DNA of 64,000 bases from Fimbriiglobus ruber (lineage in GTDB: Bacteria; Planctomycetota; Planctomycetia; Gemmatales; Gemmataceae). Location: the NCBI RefSeq assembly GCF_002197845.1, contig NZ_NIDE01000004.1:992001-1056000 (forward strand), read 5' to 3'. This document shows, one piece after another, positions 18,393-27,083 of the stretch (positions within the stretch are counted from its first letter, which is position 1; every line of letters begins with the position of its first letter). A program made the position numbers and the translations under genes. Under the pieces are notes generated by a model. It saw only the letters and a program-made list of their open reading frames with translations, searched no databases and was not told where the DNA came from.

Positions 18393-19652
18393 ATGAAGCC
18401 CGCGATCCGCGTCGAGAACCTGTCGAAGCGATACCATATCGGCCGCGCGCCGACGGGGTTCTCGAACCTGACCGAGACGGTGCGGACCGTCGCGCGATCG
18501 ACGTGGGGCAAACTCAAGCAGCTCGCCGCGGCCGGCGAAGCGACCGACGGGACGGCATACTGGGCGTTGAAGGACGTGTCGTTCGACGTTCACCCCGGCG
18601 AAGTGGTCGGCGTGGTCGGCCGGAACGGGGCGGGGAAATCGACCCTGCTCAAGCTCATGAGCCGGATCACCGTCCCGACCAGCGGGCGGATCGAGGTCCG
18701 TGGCCGGATGGGCTCGCTCCTCGAAGTCGGCACGGGGTTCCACCCAGAGTTAACTGGCCGCGAGAACGTGTTCCTGAACGGCAGCATCCTCGGCATGACC
18801 CGGCAGGAGATCCGTGCGAAGTTCGATAAGATCGTCGAGTTTTCCGAGATCGGGGCGTACCTGGACACGCCGGTCAAGCGGTACTCGTCCGGCATGTACG
18901 TCCGCCTCGCGTTCGCCGTGGCCGCGCACCTGGAGCCGGAAATCCTGATCGTGGACGAAGTCCTCGCCGTCGGCGACGCCACCTTTCAGCGGCGGTGCAT
19001 CGACCGGATGGCCGAACTCGCCGCCCAGGGGCGAACGATCCTGTTCGTCTCGCACAACATGCAGCTCATCCCGCGGTTCTGCCACCGGGCCGTCTACCTC
19101 GAACGCGGCACGGTCAAACAGGTCGGTCCGGCCGACAAAGTCACGCAACTGTACCTGGACAAACTGCTCGAAGACTCGCGCACCGGCGACCTCCGCGACA
19201 AACAGCGGATCGGCGACGGCCGCGCGAAATTCGTCCGCGTCGGACTGCTCGACGGGACCGGTCGCGCGCTGTCCGTCCACACGTCCGGCGACGACATGAC
19301 CGTGCGGGTGGACATCGAAACGCAGCACGCGATCCCGGACGTGACGGTGGCCGTCTCGGTCCAAAGTCTGCACGGCACCCGCGTCATCAGTGGGTCGACG
19401 CGCGACACCGGCTTCGCGGCCTCGCTCACGCCTGGCACGCAGACGTTCGAGTGCCGGTTCGACAAGGTCCACATCCGCCCCGGCCAAACGGTCCTCGTCA
19501 ACCTCGCCCTGACGACCGAAGCCGGGATCGTGATCGACGAGGTCGAAGCCGGGGCCGTGCTGGACGTGATCGGCGACGAACGGCACGTCCGCCTGTCGAC
19601 CAACACCGACCAGGGCGTCTGGGTCTGCCCACAGGAATGGGCAAAAATCTGA
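18393..19652 (+). CDS. Polysaccharide export ABC ATPase with C-terminal Wzt-like domain
   Basis: The 419-residue protein has an ABC ATPase in its first 250 residues: Walker A GRNGAGKSTLLKL, signature YSSGMYVRLAFA, Walker B EILIVDEVLAVGD and the switch His in FVSHNM. About 150 C-terminal residues follow that resemble the Wzt carbohydrate-binding beta-sandwich (VRVGLLDGTGRALSVHTSGD onward). In Wzt, this domain recognises the finished O-polysaccharide before export. The first residues, KPAIRVENLSKRYHIG, and the insertion with a long helix before Walker A are typical. I start at ATG 18393, because an upstream in-frame codon would translate the hairpin arm. It should pair with the permease at 16553. 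Confidence 0.93.
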   Translation: MKPAIRVENLSKRYHIGRAPTGFSNLTETVRTVARSTWGKLKQLAAAGEATDGTAYWALKDVSFDVHPGEVVGVVGRNGAGKSTLLKLMSRITVPTSGRIEVRGRMGSLLEVGTGFHPELTGRENVFLNGSILGMTRQEIRAKFDKIVEFSEIGAYLDTPVKRYSSGMYVRLAFAVAAHLEPEILIVDEVLAVGDATFQRRCIDRMAELAAQGRTILFVSHNMQLIPRFCHRAVYLERGTVKQVGPADKVTQLYLDKLLEDSRTGDLRDKQRIGDGRAKFVRVGLLDGTGRALSVHTSGDDMTVRVDIETQHAIPDVTVAVSVQSLHGTRVISGSTRDTGFAASLTPGTQTFECRFDKVHIRPGQTVLVNLALTTEAGIVIDEVEAGAVLDVIGDERHVRLSTNTDQGVWVCPQEWAKI

Positions 19653-19659
19653 AGAATGA

Positions 19660-19765
19660 TTCACCGCAGAGGGCACAAGAGGGCGCGGAGAAGAAAAGAA
19701 AGAGAGAATAAATTCCAATTATCCTTTGTCTTTCCTTTGCGCCCTCATGTGCCCTCTGCGGTGAA
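19660..19765. repeat. Imperfect inverted repeat of the CCGCAGAGG family (copy 2)
   Basis: The arm 19660-19703 pairs with 19724-19765 over most of its length, best in TTCACCGCAGAGGGCACA and GAGGGCGC. Its design is like copy 1: an outer purine-rich CACAGAGG-type stretch and an inner AAGAAAAG-type stretch. It lies between the ATPase gene and the GT2 gene. Confidence 0.8.
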
Positions 19766-19791
19766 ATATTTGATTTGGGCGAAGGATCGCG

Positions 19792-20712
19792 ATGAACGTC
19801 GATGTTACGGTCGCCATCTGCACCTGGAACCGGGCGGACCTGCTCGACCAGACACTTGCGCACTTTCGCGGGTTGTCCGTCCCGGCCGGCGTGACATGGG
19901 AACTGCTCGTCGTCGACAACAACAGCACGGATCATACGCCGGCCGTTCTCGTGAAGTACGCGGACCAATTTCCCCTCCGTGCTCTTCACGAGGCGAAACA
20001 GGGACATTCTCACGCGCGGAACAAGGCGGTGGCGGAAGCGCGGGGGCGACTCCTGCTCTGGACCGACGACGATGTACTCGTGGACGCGAACTGGATGGCG
20101 GAATACCTGCGGGCCGCCGACACGTTTCCGGACGCCCCGTTCTTCGGCGGTTTGGTCCGCCCGTGGTTCGAGAAACCGCCGCCCGCGTGGGTCACTCGAC
20201 ACCTCAAGCGAATCAGCTATTGCTGGGCCCTCGTCGATCTCGGCCCGACCGTGCGGCCATTCGCCAAAGATGAGTACCCGGTCGGTGCCAACCTCGGGTT
20301 TCGGACGGACGTACTCCGGCAACACCCCTTCGATCCCATGTACGGTCGCGTCGGTACCCGCCTGACGAGTGGGGACGAGGCCCGGGTGATCGACCAGATC
20401 CGGGCCGCCGGTTCGGAAGGCGTGTGGGTCGGTTCCGCGGTGGTCGACCACTTCCTACCCGCTGCCCGGATGACGACCGGGTACGTCTACGAGATCAACC
20501 GGTGGGCCGGGTACTACGGGTACGAACCGTTCGTCACCGACCGTTCGCCGCGGTTTGCCGGGGCGCCGCGTTGGGTCTGGAAGCGGCATCTCGCGGCCGC
20601 GGCGAAAGCACTCGTTCTGTCGCCCTCTAAAAATGATGCCTGGCTCACCGCCCTTTTGGAGCAAGCCAAATGGCGCGGGTTGATCGACCGATTCCGGGCA
20701 ACCGAGGCGTGA
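19792..20712 (+). CDS. Family 2 glycosyltransferase
   Basis: The 306-residue protein begins VTVAICTWNRADLLDQTL. It continues with ELLVVDNNSTDHTPAVL, the turn QGHSHARNKAVAEARG, the metal site LLWTDDDVLVDANW near residue 96 and a downstream GANLGFRTDVL. This order is typical of GT2 GT-A enzymes. With its position after the export permease and ATPase genes, it probably adds a sugar during synthesis of the exported polysaccharide. Donor and acceptor cannot be told. ATG 19792 has GAAGGA upstream. Confidence 0.9.
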   Translation: MNVDVTVAICTWNRADLLDQTLAHFRGLSVPAGVTWELLVVDNNSTDHTPAVLVKYADQFPLRALHEAKQGHSHARNKAVAEARGRLLLWTDDDVLVDANWMAEYLRAADTFPDAPFFGGLVRPWFEKPPPAWVTRHLKRISYCWALVDLGPTVRPFAKDEYPVGANLGFRTDVLRQHPFDPMYGRVGTRLTSGDEARVIDQIRAAGSEGVWVGSAVVDHFLPAARMTTGYVYEINRWAGYYGYEPFVTDRSPRFAGAPRWVWKRHLAAAAKALVLSPSKNDAWLTALLEQAKWRGLIDRFRATEA

Positions 20713-20936
20713 GAGACTGTGAGTTGGCTGTTTGCCACCAGCAATTGAGGCTCGTTTCACCGCAAAATTGGTCCGCGCCCTCGTAAATATCTTCGTTGAC
20801 CCAACGGCCCGAGTCAGTGAAACTACGTTCGAGGCCGGGCGCTTCCGCCGGGCCATACGGCTCGGATGATCCGCCCCGGCTCTCGTCGCACCGGCCCAGC
20901 ACCCACGGGCCGCTCACACAACACGAAGGGATAGAC

Positions 20937-21665
20937 ATGATCGTTCGCCGTTTCCTCACAGCCGGTTCATTCCTGGCCCTGGGGTTGCTCACGATTTCAC
21001 TCGCGTCGGCCCGCGACACGAAGGACGAAAAGAACAATCCCGCCGTCAAACTCATCAACCGCGACAACCCGCGTCACAAGCAATTCCTGACCATCGTTGC
21101 CAAGGGCGACGCGGACGTGATCTTCGTCGGCGACTCGATCACCCAGGGCTGGGAAAAGAACGGGAAAGAAGCCTGGGACAAGAACTTCGCCCCGCTCAAG
21201 GCGGTCAACCTCGGGATCGGCGGTGATCAGACCGGGCACGTCCTCTGGCGGATCACCGAGGGGAAGGAACTCGACCCGATCAAACCCAAGGTCGCCGTCA
21301 TCATGATCGGGACGAACAACATGGGCGGGCACACCCCGGAACAAATCGCTGGAGGCGTCACGGCCATCGTTCACGAACTCCAGAAGCAAAAGCCGCACAT
21401 CAAGATTCTGTTGCTCGGCATTTTCCCGCGAGCGGCCAACCCTACCGACAAGATCCGCGATAAGGTCAAAGCCACGAACGCGATCTTCGCGAAACTCGAC
21501 GACGGGAAGACGGTGTTTTACAAAGACATCGGCGAGAAATTCCTCGAACCGGACGGGACGATTGAAAAGAAGATCATGCCCGACTCACTGCACCTGAGCC
21601 CCGCAGGCTACGAGATCTGGGCGAAGGCGATCAAGGACGACGTCGAGAAACTGCTGAAGCAGTAG
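20937..21665 (+). CDS. Secreted SGNH/GDSL hydrolase (PAF-acetylhydrolase-like)
   Basis: The 242-residue product has a signal peptide (LALGLLTISLASA) and an SGNH fold. Block I is VIFVGDSITQGW with the catalytic Ser, block II includes AVNLGIGGDQTGHVLW (Gly), block III is VAVIMIGTNNMG (Asn), and block V is MPDSLHLSPAGYEIW with the catalytic Asp and His. It resembles eukaryotic PAF-acetylhydrolase Ib-like enzymes common in planctomycetes, which hydrolyse acetyl or other esters, often on polysaccharides. ATG 20937 has GAAGGG upstream. Confidence 0.9.
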   Translation: MIVRRFLTAGSFLALGLLTISLASARDTKDEKNNPAVKLINRDNPRHKQFLTIVAKGDADVIFVGDSITQGWEKNGKEAWDKNFAPLKAVNLGIGGDQTGHVLWRITEGKELDPIKPKVAVIMIGTNNMGGHTPEQIAGGVTAIVHELQKQKPHIKILLLGIFPRAANPTDKIRDKVKATNAIFAKLDDGKTVFYKDIGEKFLEPDGTIEKKIMPDSLHLSPAGYEIWAKAIKDDVEKLLKQ

Positions 21666-21886
21666 TCCACTGACGGGCGGAGTTTGTTTGTTTCGACCAC
21701 ACACTCACCCGGCTCGCGTCCGCCTCCACAGGTTGACGCGGGCCGGTGATGTTTTACCCGCGTCAACCCCACAAATCGAACGATTGTCGCATCTTGCGAA
21801 TAGAAAAGGACAGAACCGCCTCAACGGACTTGACATATTGCCGCGCCGGAGGAACAACGATTGCATCGCCCCGCCGGAGGATTGCC

Positions 21887-24800
21887 GTGACCGACACGCC
21901 AGCGCCATTGACGGCATCCGAATTGGAACAACGGCTCCGCGCCGTCGTGCCCGCCGCGCGCGTCGTCCGGCAGCGTTACCTGCGGCGGGTGCTGCGGCGG
22001 TCGGCCGACGACTGCGTGCCGGTGGCCGGGGTCGAGGCGACCGTCGCGGTCGGGCGGGAGTGGCTGCGTCGTGCCGACCTGGTTCCCGCCGAAGTCACGG
22101 CCGGCGCGGGCGACGAGATCGTCCTCCTGACCGACCCGGGCGACCTGTTCCCCGTCGCCCGGCCCACCGGCGCGATCCTCCGCCACTACTGGCGGCTCCT
22201 CTTTCAAATCGCCGCGACCACGAGCGCCCGCAAGCAACTGGGCGGTGGGCCGACCGCCGCCGCCCGCGTCGCAGAACGGTTCGTCGCACTCGGGCCGGCG
22301 ACCGTCATCGAAATGCGGTTCGTGCTCGAAGCGGACCACATCGTCCCCGTCGGGGCGAACGATCTCTCGCTTTACACGGCGTTCGTCGCCCGATTCGCGG
22401 ACCTGCACCATTTCGACCCGTGCGGGCTGGACCACGTCTTCCCGTCGATCGACGACCCGGAAGCGATTTACCGAGTCGTGGCGCAAGACGCCCCGCTCGA
22501 TCACTTATTTCGCGAGACGCGGCCCCCCGGGGCTGACGATCCGTCGTCCACGCCGACGACCAACGACCGCGCGGCGGTCGACCCGGGCGAAATCACGGTC
22601 CCCGATCTCGAACTGGGCATCGGGACCATGACGCTCGAAGCGCGGGTGGCTGCCGCCGTGCGCGTCGGGAATCGCGTGCGGGCCGCAATCCTGCAGACCC
22701 GCGCGGCCCTGGCCGAGGGGGGCATCGACGACCCCGCGGCTCTCGAAACCGCGCGGTCGGCTATCCACGACGGGTTGGTCAAGCGGCTCGCGGCGGTCCT
22801 CGGCTGGAACTACCAAAAGTCCAAGGCGTGGACCGAGGCCCTGGTCCCGGTGTTCGTCGCCGCCTCGCTCGGCCTCTGGCCCCGGGCCGCGCGGGGGTTG
22901 TATGACCTGCAAAAAATCGCGACCGACCTGGCCGACGAGATCTCCACCGTCGACCCGATCGAGTGGGCGGTCACGCTTTGCCGAAGGCCGCTCATCCGGC
23001 CATTGACCCGGGCGCGCGACGTCATCCTGCTCCGCCACCTCCGGACGGCGCACAACTACTTCATCCGGTCCCCGCTCGCCCTGGCCGCCCTCGCCCGCGT
23101 CGAAAAACTGCTCCACGCGGAAATAGCCGCGGCCGAGGAGCGCATTCACGCCGGCCTGGAGCCGGTGATCGCCAGATCCCTGATCGAGGCCGGCTTCCGT
23201 CCGACGAACCGCCCGGAACAAGTCGCTCTGGACAAGTTGGTGGGCGAACTGCTGGACCGCGTCGGCGAGCGGGGCTTCATCCGGTTCGGCGACCTCCGGG
23301 ACGCGGTCGCGCGGAACCAGTTGAAGATGCCCGACCTGCGCGGGCCGCTCGAACTGCTCCGCGGGGACGCGCTTTTGCGGGCGGACGAACGGCTCGCGGT
23401 CGACCTCGACGGCGTCTACCGCCGCGGCGAGATTTACCTGCGGTGGATTCAGCGCGGCAGCGCGGTCGCTTTCGGAACACGCGCCGGGCGATGGGTCTCG
23501 AAGTACCTCGCCCTCCCCTTCGGCGGCGCGTTCATGGCCGTCGAATTCGCCCGCTACGTCCGGCACGAGGGGACCAATCTTTTCGCGTTTCTCCGCAGCA
23601 TACTCCCCCACGACGCGGAGGACGAAGCGATTGTGGATGCGATCGGGGCGCAGCTCCCGGACACGGGTGCCGTCTGGAGTTCCCGGACCCCAGCGACAGT
23701 CGAGGCGGTGACTTCGGCCCCACACGTCGCGCCCCACACAGGCATCGCACACGGGCACCGCGGCGTCTCGCTCTCACCGGAATCGCTCGCCGTGACCATC
23801 GTTCTCGGGTTTGTCATTCTGGGCTTGCTCTACCACCCAGGCTTTCGGGCGGGCGTCGTCGGAATCCTCACCTGGATCGGCCGGGGACTTCATTTCGCGT
23901 TTGTCGCAGTCCCGCTCGCCGTCTGGCGGCTGCCCGTGTTCCGAGCGTTGCGCGACAACGCCGTGACGCGGTTCGTCTACGATTTCTTCGGCACCGCTCT
24001 GCTCGTCACGCTGAGTGCCCTGCTGATTCTTGCGCTACTCGGGTCTGGCCCGCGGCGGTTGCTCCGCTGGGGCGGAATTGTGTTCGCGGTCGCGGCGGTC
24101 GTGTCGAACACGCCGATCGGTCGCCGGCTGCGGGACGAGACCGCCGGGGTGGCCGACGATGCCTGGCGGACGTTCCGCGTCAACCTCCTTCCGGGCTTCG
24201 TGTCGTGGATCCTCTGGGCGTTCCGCGAACTGGTCGGCCTGGTCGAGCGAGGGCTGTACGCGATCGACGAGTGGTTCCGGTTCCGCAAGGGGCAGTCGAG
24301 TGGGTCGCTCGCGCTCAAGATCGCCCTCGCCATCGTCTGGTTCCCGATCGCGTACGTGATTCGGTTCGCGTTCTACCTGCTGTTGGAACCGCAGGTGAAC
24401 CCGGTCAAGCACTTCCCGGTCGTGACCGTTTCGCACAAATTGTTGCTTCCCCAGATCGGTGTGATCTCGAACGCCACCGGGTTGGGCGTGGGCGAGGTCG
24501 GCGCAATCTTGTCCTGCATCCCCGGCGTATTCGGGTTCATCGCGTGGGAGTTGAGGGAGAACTGGCGACTGTACGCGGCGAATCGCCCCCGGCAGCTCAC
24601 CCCAGTCGTCCTCGGCCACCACGGGGAGACGATGCGCGGCCTGCTCCGCTCGGGCTTCCATTCGGGAACCATTCCGGCCCTGTTTAAAAAGTTCCGGGCA
24701 GCGGTCCGCCGCGGTTCCATCGAGGGGCACCCCATCGCGGTCGGGAAGATTACGCACAACCTAGCCGACGTCGAACACGCACTACACGACCTCGTAGCCC

Positions 24801-25132
24801 GGGAATGCGTCCCACTTCTCCGCGGCTCCGTGTGCTGGAAGGGATTGACGCCGACGGCGAGTCCCGTCCACATAGGCGTTCAGACGATCCAACTGGGGAT
24901 CGATGTGCCGGAATTCGGCGGCCAGGGTCTCCGGGTGGCGTTCGACTATCACAACGACGCGATCGTCGCCCGCGTCGCCGCACCGGCTTGGGTGGGGCAG
25001 TTGACCCGCGACCAACACGACGTGTTTCACAAAATGATCGACGGGCTTCGCGCGATGGGGTCGGCGTCGACCGAATCGGAACCCGCCCCGGAATGGGACG
25101 AGTGGGTGAAGTTCTGGGATGAAGCTCGGTGA
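21887..25132 (+). CDS. Large multi-pass membrane protein of unknown function
   Basis: This is a 1081-residue protein that I cannot assign to a family. The first roughly 630 residues are soluble, Arg/Ala/Leu-rich and mostly helical. A block of hydrophobic segments follows at about residues 632-652, 665-687, 699-718, 728-745, 770-790, 806-835 and 871-889. The last 180 residues are soluble. GTG 21887 is chosen because GGAGG lies six bases upstream and the protein then begins TDTPAPLTASELEQ; the frame is open earlier without a ribosome site. It stands alone between the SGNH hydrolase gene and a convergent porin-like gene 18 bp away. Confidence 0.75.
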   Translation: MTDTPAPLTASELEQRLRAVVPAARVVRQRYLRRVLRRSADDCVPVAGVEATVAVGREWLRRADLVPAEVTAGAGDEIVLLTDPGDLFPVARPTGAILRHYWRLLFQIAATTSARKQLGGGPTAAARVAERFVALGPATVIEMRFVLEADHIVPVGANDLSLYTAFVARFADLHHFDPCGLDHVFPSIDDPEAIYRVVAQDAPLDHLFRETRPPGADDPSSTPTTNDRAAVDPGEITVPDLELGIGTMTLEARVAAAVRVGNRVRAAILQTRAALAEGGIDDPAALETARSAIHDGLVKRLAAVLGWNYQKSKAWTEALVPVFVAASLGLWPRAARGLYDLQKIATDLADEISTVDPIEWAVTLCRRPLIRPLTRARDVILLRHLRTAHNYFIRSPLALAALARVEKLLHAEIAAAEERIHAGLEPVIARSLIEAGFRPTNRPEQVALDKLVGELLDRVGERGFIRFGDLRDAVARNQLKMPDLRGPLELLRGDALLRADERLAVDLDGVYRRGEIYLRWIQRGSAVAFGTRAGRWVSKYLALPFGGAFMAVEFARYVRHEGTNLFAFLRSILPHDAEDEAIVDAIGAQLPDTGAVWSSRTPATVEAVTSAPHVAPHTGIAHGHRGVSLSPESLAVTIVLGFVILGLLYHPGFRAGVVGILTWIGRGLHFAFVAVPLAVWRLPVFRALRDNAVTRFVYDFFGTALLVTLSALLILALLGSGPRRLLRWGGIVFAVAAVVSNTPIGRRLRDETAGVADDAWRTFRVNLLPGFVSWILWAFRELVGLVERGLYAIDEWFRFRKGQSSGSLALKIALAIVWFPIAYVIRFAFYLLLEPQVNPVKHFPVVTVSHKLLLPQIGVISNATGLGVGEVGAILSCIPGVFGFIAWELRENWRLYAANRPRQLTPVVLGHHGETMRGLLRSGFHSGTIPALFKKFRAAVRRGSIEGHPIAVGKITHNLADVEHALHDLVARECVPLLRGSVCWKGLTPTASPVHIGVQTIQLGIDVPEFGGQGLRVAFDYHNDAIVARVAAPAWVGQLTRDQHDVFHKMIDGLRAMGSASTESEPAPEWDEWVKFWDEAR

Positions 25133-25150
25133 CTGGCCGCCTGCCGATCG

Positions 25151-26200
25151 TTAGAAGCGGTAACCCAGCCTGAACGTGACGGCTTCCAGGGTCAGGTCGC
25201 CCTTTTTGGGGGTTAGCCCCTGGCCCGGGGAGCTGCTGTTGCTGACGCCGCTCACCATGTTGATCCAGTCGATGAGTTCGTAGCCCGCGCTGAACAAAAG
25301 CCGTTCGCCGCGGTAGTTCAGACCGCCGCCCAGTTCCACGACCGGAATGATCGTCCCATACTGAACACTCGAACTGCTGTACGACGCCCCACCGACGTAC
25401 TCGTTGCGATCGGTCGTGAACTCGCCGGACAGTAGTGCCACCCGCCCGCGACCGTACAGACCCCAGCCGCGGAAGACGTTCCAGTTCGCTTCCCCGCCCG
25501 CGGACAGGCCGGCGCCGCGGAAATTGATCGGGATGTCGACGTAGTCCGGGGAACTGCCGAGCGACCCGCCGCTGTAAATCGACTTGAGCGTTTGGTCGAT
25601 CACGGCCATCCGGACGCCGCCGAAGACCTTGAAACTGAACGCGTCGTCGACGTGGATGGATTTGCCGACGTCGAGATCGACCACGCCGTAGCTGAGGCCG
25701 GCGTCGCCGTCGGAACTGCCCGCGGTCCGGGCGTTGGGGTTGTTGGAGTAGGTGCCAAAGAGGCTGTCACCGGGACCGGCGAGGACAGTTTGCTGGTCCT
25801 TGGCGTGCAGGTAGGTGAAGGTGGCCGCGAGTTCGATGCCGGTGCCAGGGAGTTGGTAGGCGCCGCCGATCCGCAGTGCGGGCGTGGTGGACCACGACAG
25901 AGATTCGGCCGTGCTGCTGGTCATGCCGTTCGCGGAGTGCGTCACGACGGCGTTTTGCAACCCGTCGCGCTGGGGCATGACCAGGAGGAGTTCGCCGTAG
26001 AACGAAAGCCCCCGTAGGACGGGCACGCCGTTCCTCAGCCAGTCCAGAGTCGGCTCCTGGGTCAGAACGCTGCTCGCGGGCGTGTCCGGCACGCTGGACG
26101 TCAACGTGGGTGGTGGAACGAACGTCTGGGCCGGAACCGCCGCCGGGAGTCCCAGAAGTAATGCCAGGATCGACCAGAATCGCAGTCCGTTGTTCCGCAC
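25151..26200 (-). CDS. Outer-membrane beta-barrel protein (Lpg1974/BBP7-like)
   Basis: The 349-residue product has a signal peptide (ILALLLGLPAAVPAQT). Then comes alternating aromatic and polar sequence typical of a beta-barrel: GLSFYGELLLVMPQRDG, LRIGGAYQLPGTGIELAATF, GRGRVALLSGEF. It ends in the outer-membrane signature FRLGYRF with a C-terminal Phe. Similar planctomycete proteins are annotated as Lpg1974-family or BBP7 pore-like outer-membrane proteins. GTG 26200 is supported by GGGAGG eight bases upstream. Confidence 0.8.
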   Translation of the reverse strand: MRNNGLRFWSILALLLGLPAAVPAQTFVPPPTLTSSVPDTPASSVLTQEPTLDWLRNGVPVLRGLSFYGELLLVMPQRDGLQNAVVTHSANGMTSSTAESLSWSTTPALRIGGAYQLPGTGIELAATFTYLHAKDQQTVLAGPGDSLFGTYSNNPNARTAGSSDGDAGLSYGVVDLDVGKSIHVDDAFSFKVFGGVRMAVIDQTLKSIYSGGSLGSSPDYVDIPINFRGAGLSAGGEANWNVFRGWGLYGRGRVALLSGEFTTDRNEYVGGASYSSSSVQYGTIIPVVELGGGLNYRGERLLFSAGYELIDWINMVSGVSNSSSPGQGLTPKKGDLTLEAVTFRLGYRF

Positions 26201-26626
26201 GCGAATGGCCTCCCGAGTGGCAACCGTCGGCAGGCCGATGTTTAAACAAAGGCGATCTGTACGCGGCTAATTCCACTAACGCGGGGCGTGATAGCCTGAG
26301 GCCTAGAGCCACGCAACGGCAACCGGAGCAACGGCCCGCTCACCACGAAGCTTTCCAGGCCGTGGTGAGCGGGAGCATTTTTTGCATTTATTGCGCGGAA
26401 ACCGCTGTTTTGGGACCGGCGCGTTTCAGCGACTGTCGAGCCTCGGCCGCCTGGGAGATTTTTTGCATTTATTGCGCGGAAACCGCCGTTTTATGATTGG
26501 CGTGTCGCCACGGTTATCGAGGCAATCGAGATGGGCAAAGGATTTGCTGCCGAACGCCTTACCGCGTTTGAAAACGTCCGGGCAGCAGATACCCTGTCTG
26601 AAAAATACTTGAGCAGAGGGCGCCGG
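26201..26626. other. 426-bp divergent intergenic region with direct repeats
   Basis: This separates the porin-like gene (-) from the DUF6157 gene (+). It holds a roughly 20-bp palindrome at 26342-26365 and the two direct repeats at 26377 and 26458, listed separately. The upstream in-frame extension of the DUF6157 gene shows no coding signature. Confidence 0.6.
26377..26492. repeat. Two 35-bp direct repeats, 81 bp apart
   Basis: Copies at 26377-26411 and 26458-26492 share ATTTTTTGCATTTATTGCGC and the following 15 bases with a single difference. Each is preceded by GGGAG. The T-rich core differs from the surrounding composition. The pair lies upstream of the DUF6157 gene and could be a regulatory site pair or a dispersed repeat. 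Confidence 0.8.
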
Positions 26627-27049
26627 ATGAAATTGATCGCGAACACGTTCGTCCTGGTTTCCACGGACTGCCCGGTCGCAAAAGCCGCTGTCCCGAAATC
26701 TCCGGCCGGGAAACTGGCTGTTCACGCGCTACAGTACGAACTCCTCACCAGCCGGCCCTACGAATTGACTCTCGAAGACCTCATCTTTGAGACGTACTGG
26801 CGGCGCGCGGGGCTATCGGCCGAGGAAGCGGCCGGGCGGATACACGAGATCCGCGCCGAACTGTTCAGCGTGCCCCACGCTTGCATGCGGGCGTCCACGC
26901 TCACGAAGCGCTACGGCTGGGGAGCCCATTACGACGAGGAAGGACGACTTGCCCTCTACGCCATGGAGTCGGCGGAGTATGCGCAATTCGCAGCCGGAAA
27001 AACGACTGGGGTGAAAATCGTTTGCGCCATGAGAAGCAAAAAGGCCTGA
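26627..27049 (+). CDS. DUF6157 family protein
   Basis: The 140-residue protein matches the DUF6157 layout, with the opening KLIANTFVLVSTDCPVAK, then VHALQYELLTSRPYELTLED, HEIRAELFSVPHACMRAS and KRYGWGAHYDEEGRLALY. The family is small and cytoplasmic, with no known function. ATG 26627 follows a GAGGG-like ribosome site. The codon frame is open further upstream, but that part is not conserved-looking. Confidence 0.8.
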   Translation: MKLIANTFVLVSTDCPVAKAAVPKSPAGKLAVHALQYELLTSRPYELTLEDLIFETYWRRAGLSAEEAAGRIHEIRAELFSVPHACMRASTLTKRYGWGAHYDEEGRLALYAMESAEYAQFAAGKTTGVKIVCAMRSKKA

Positions 27050-27083
27050 CCCGGATTGGTGGCCGTGCTTCGGGGTCGCCCGG

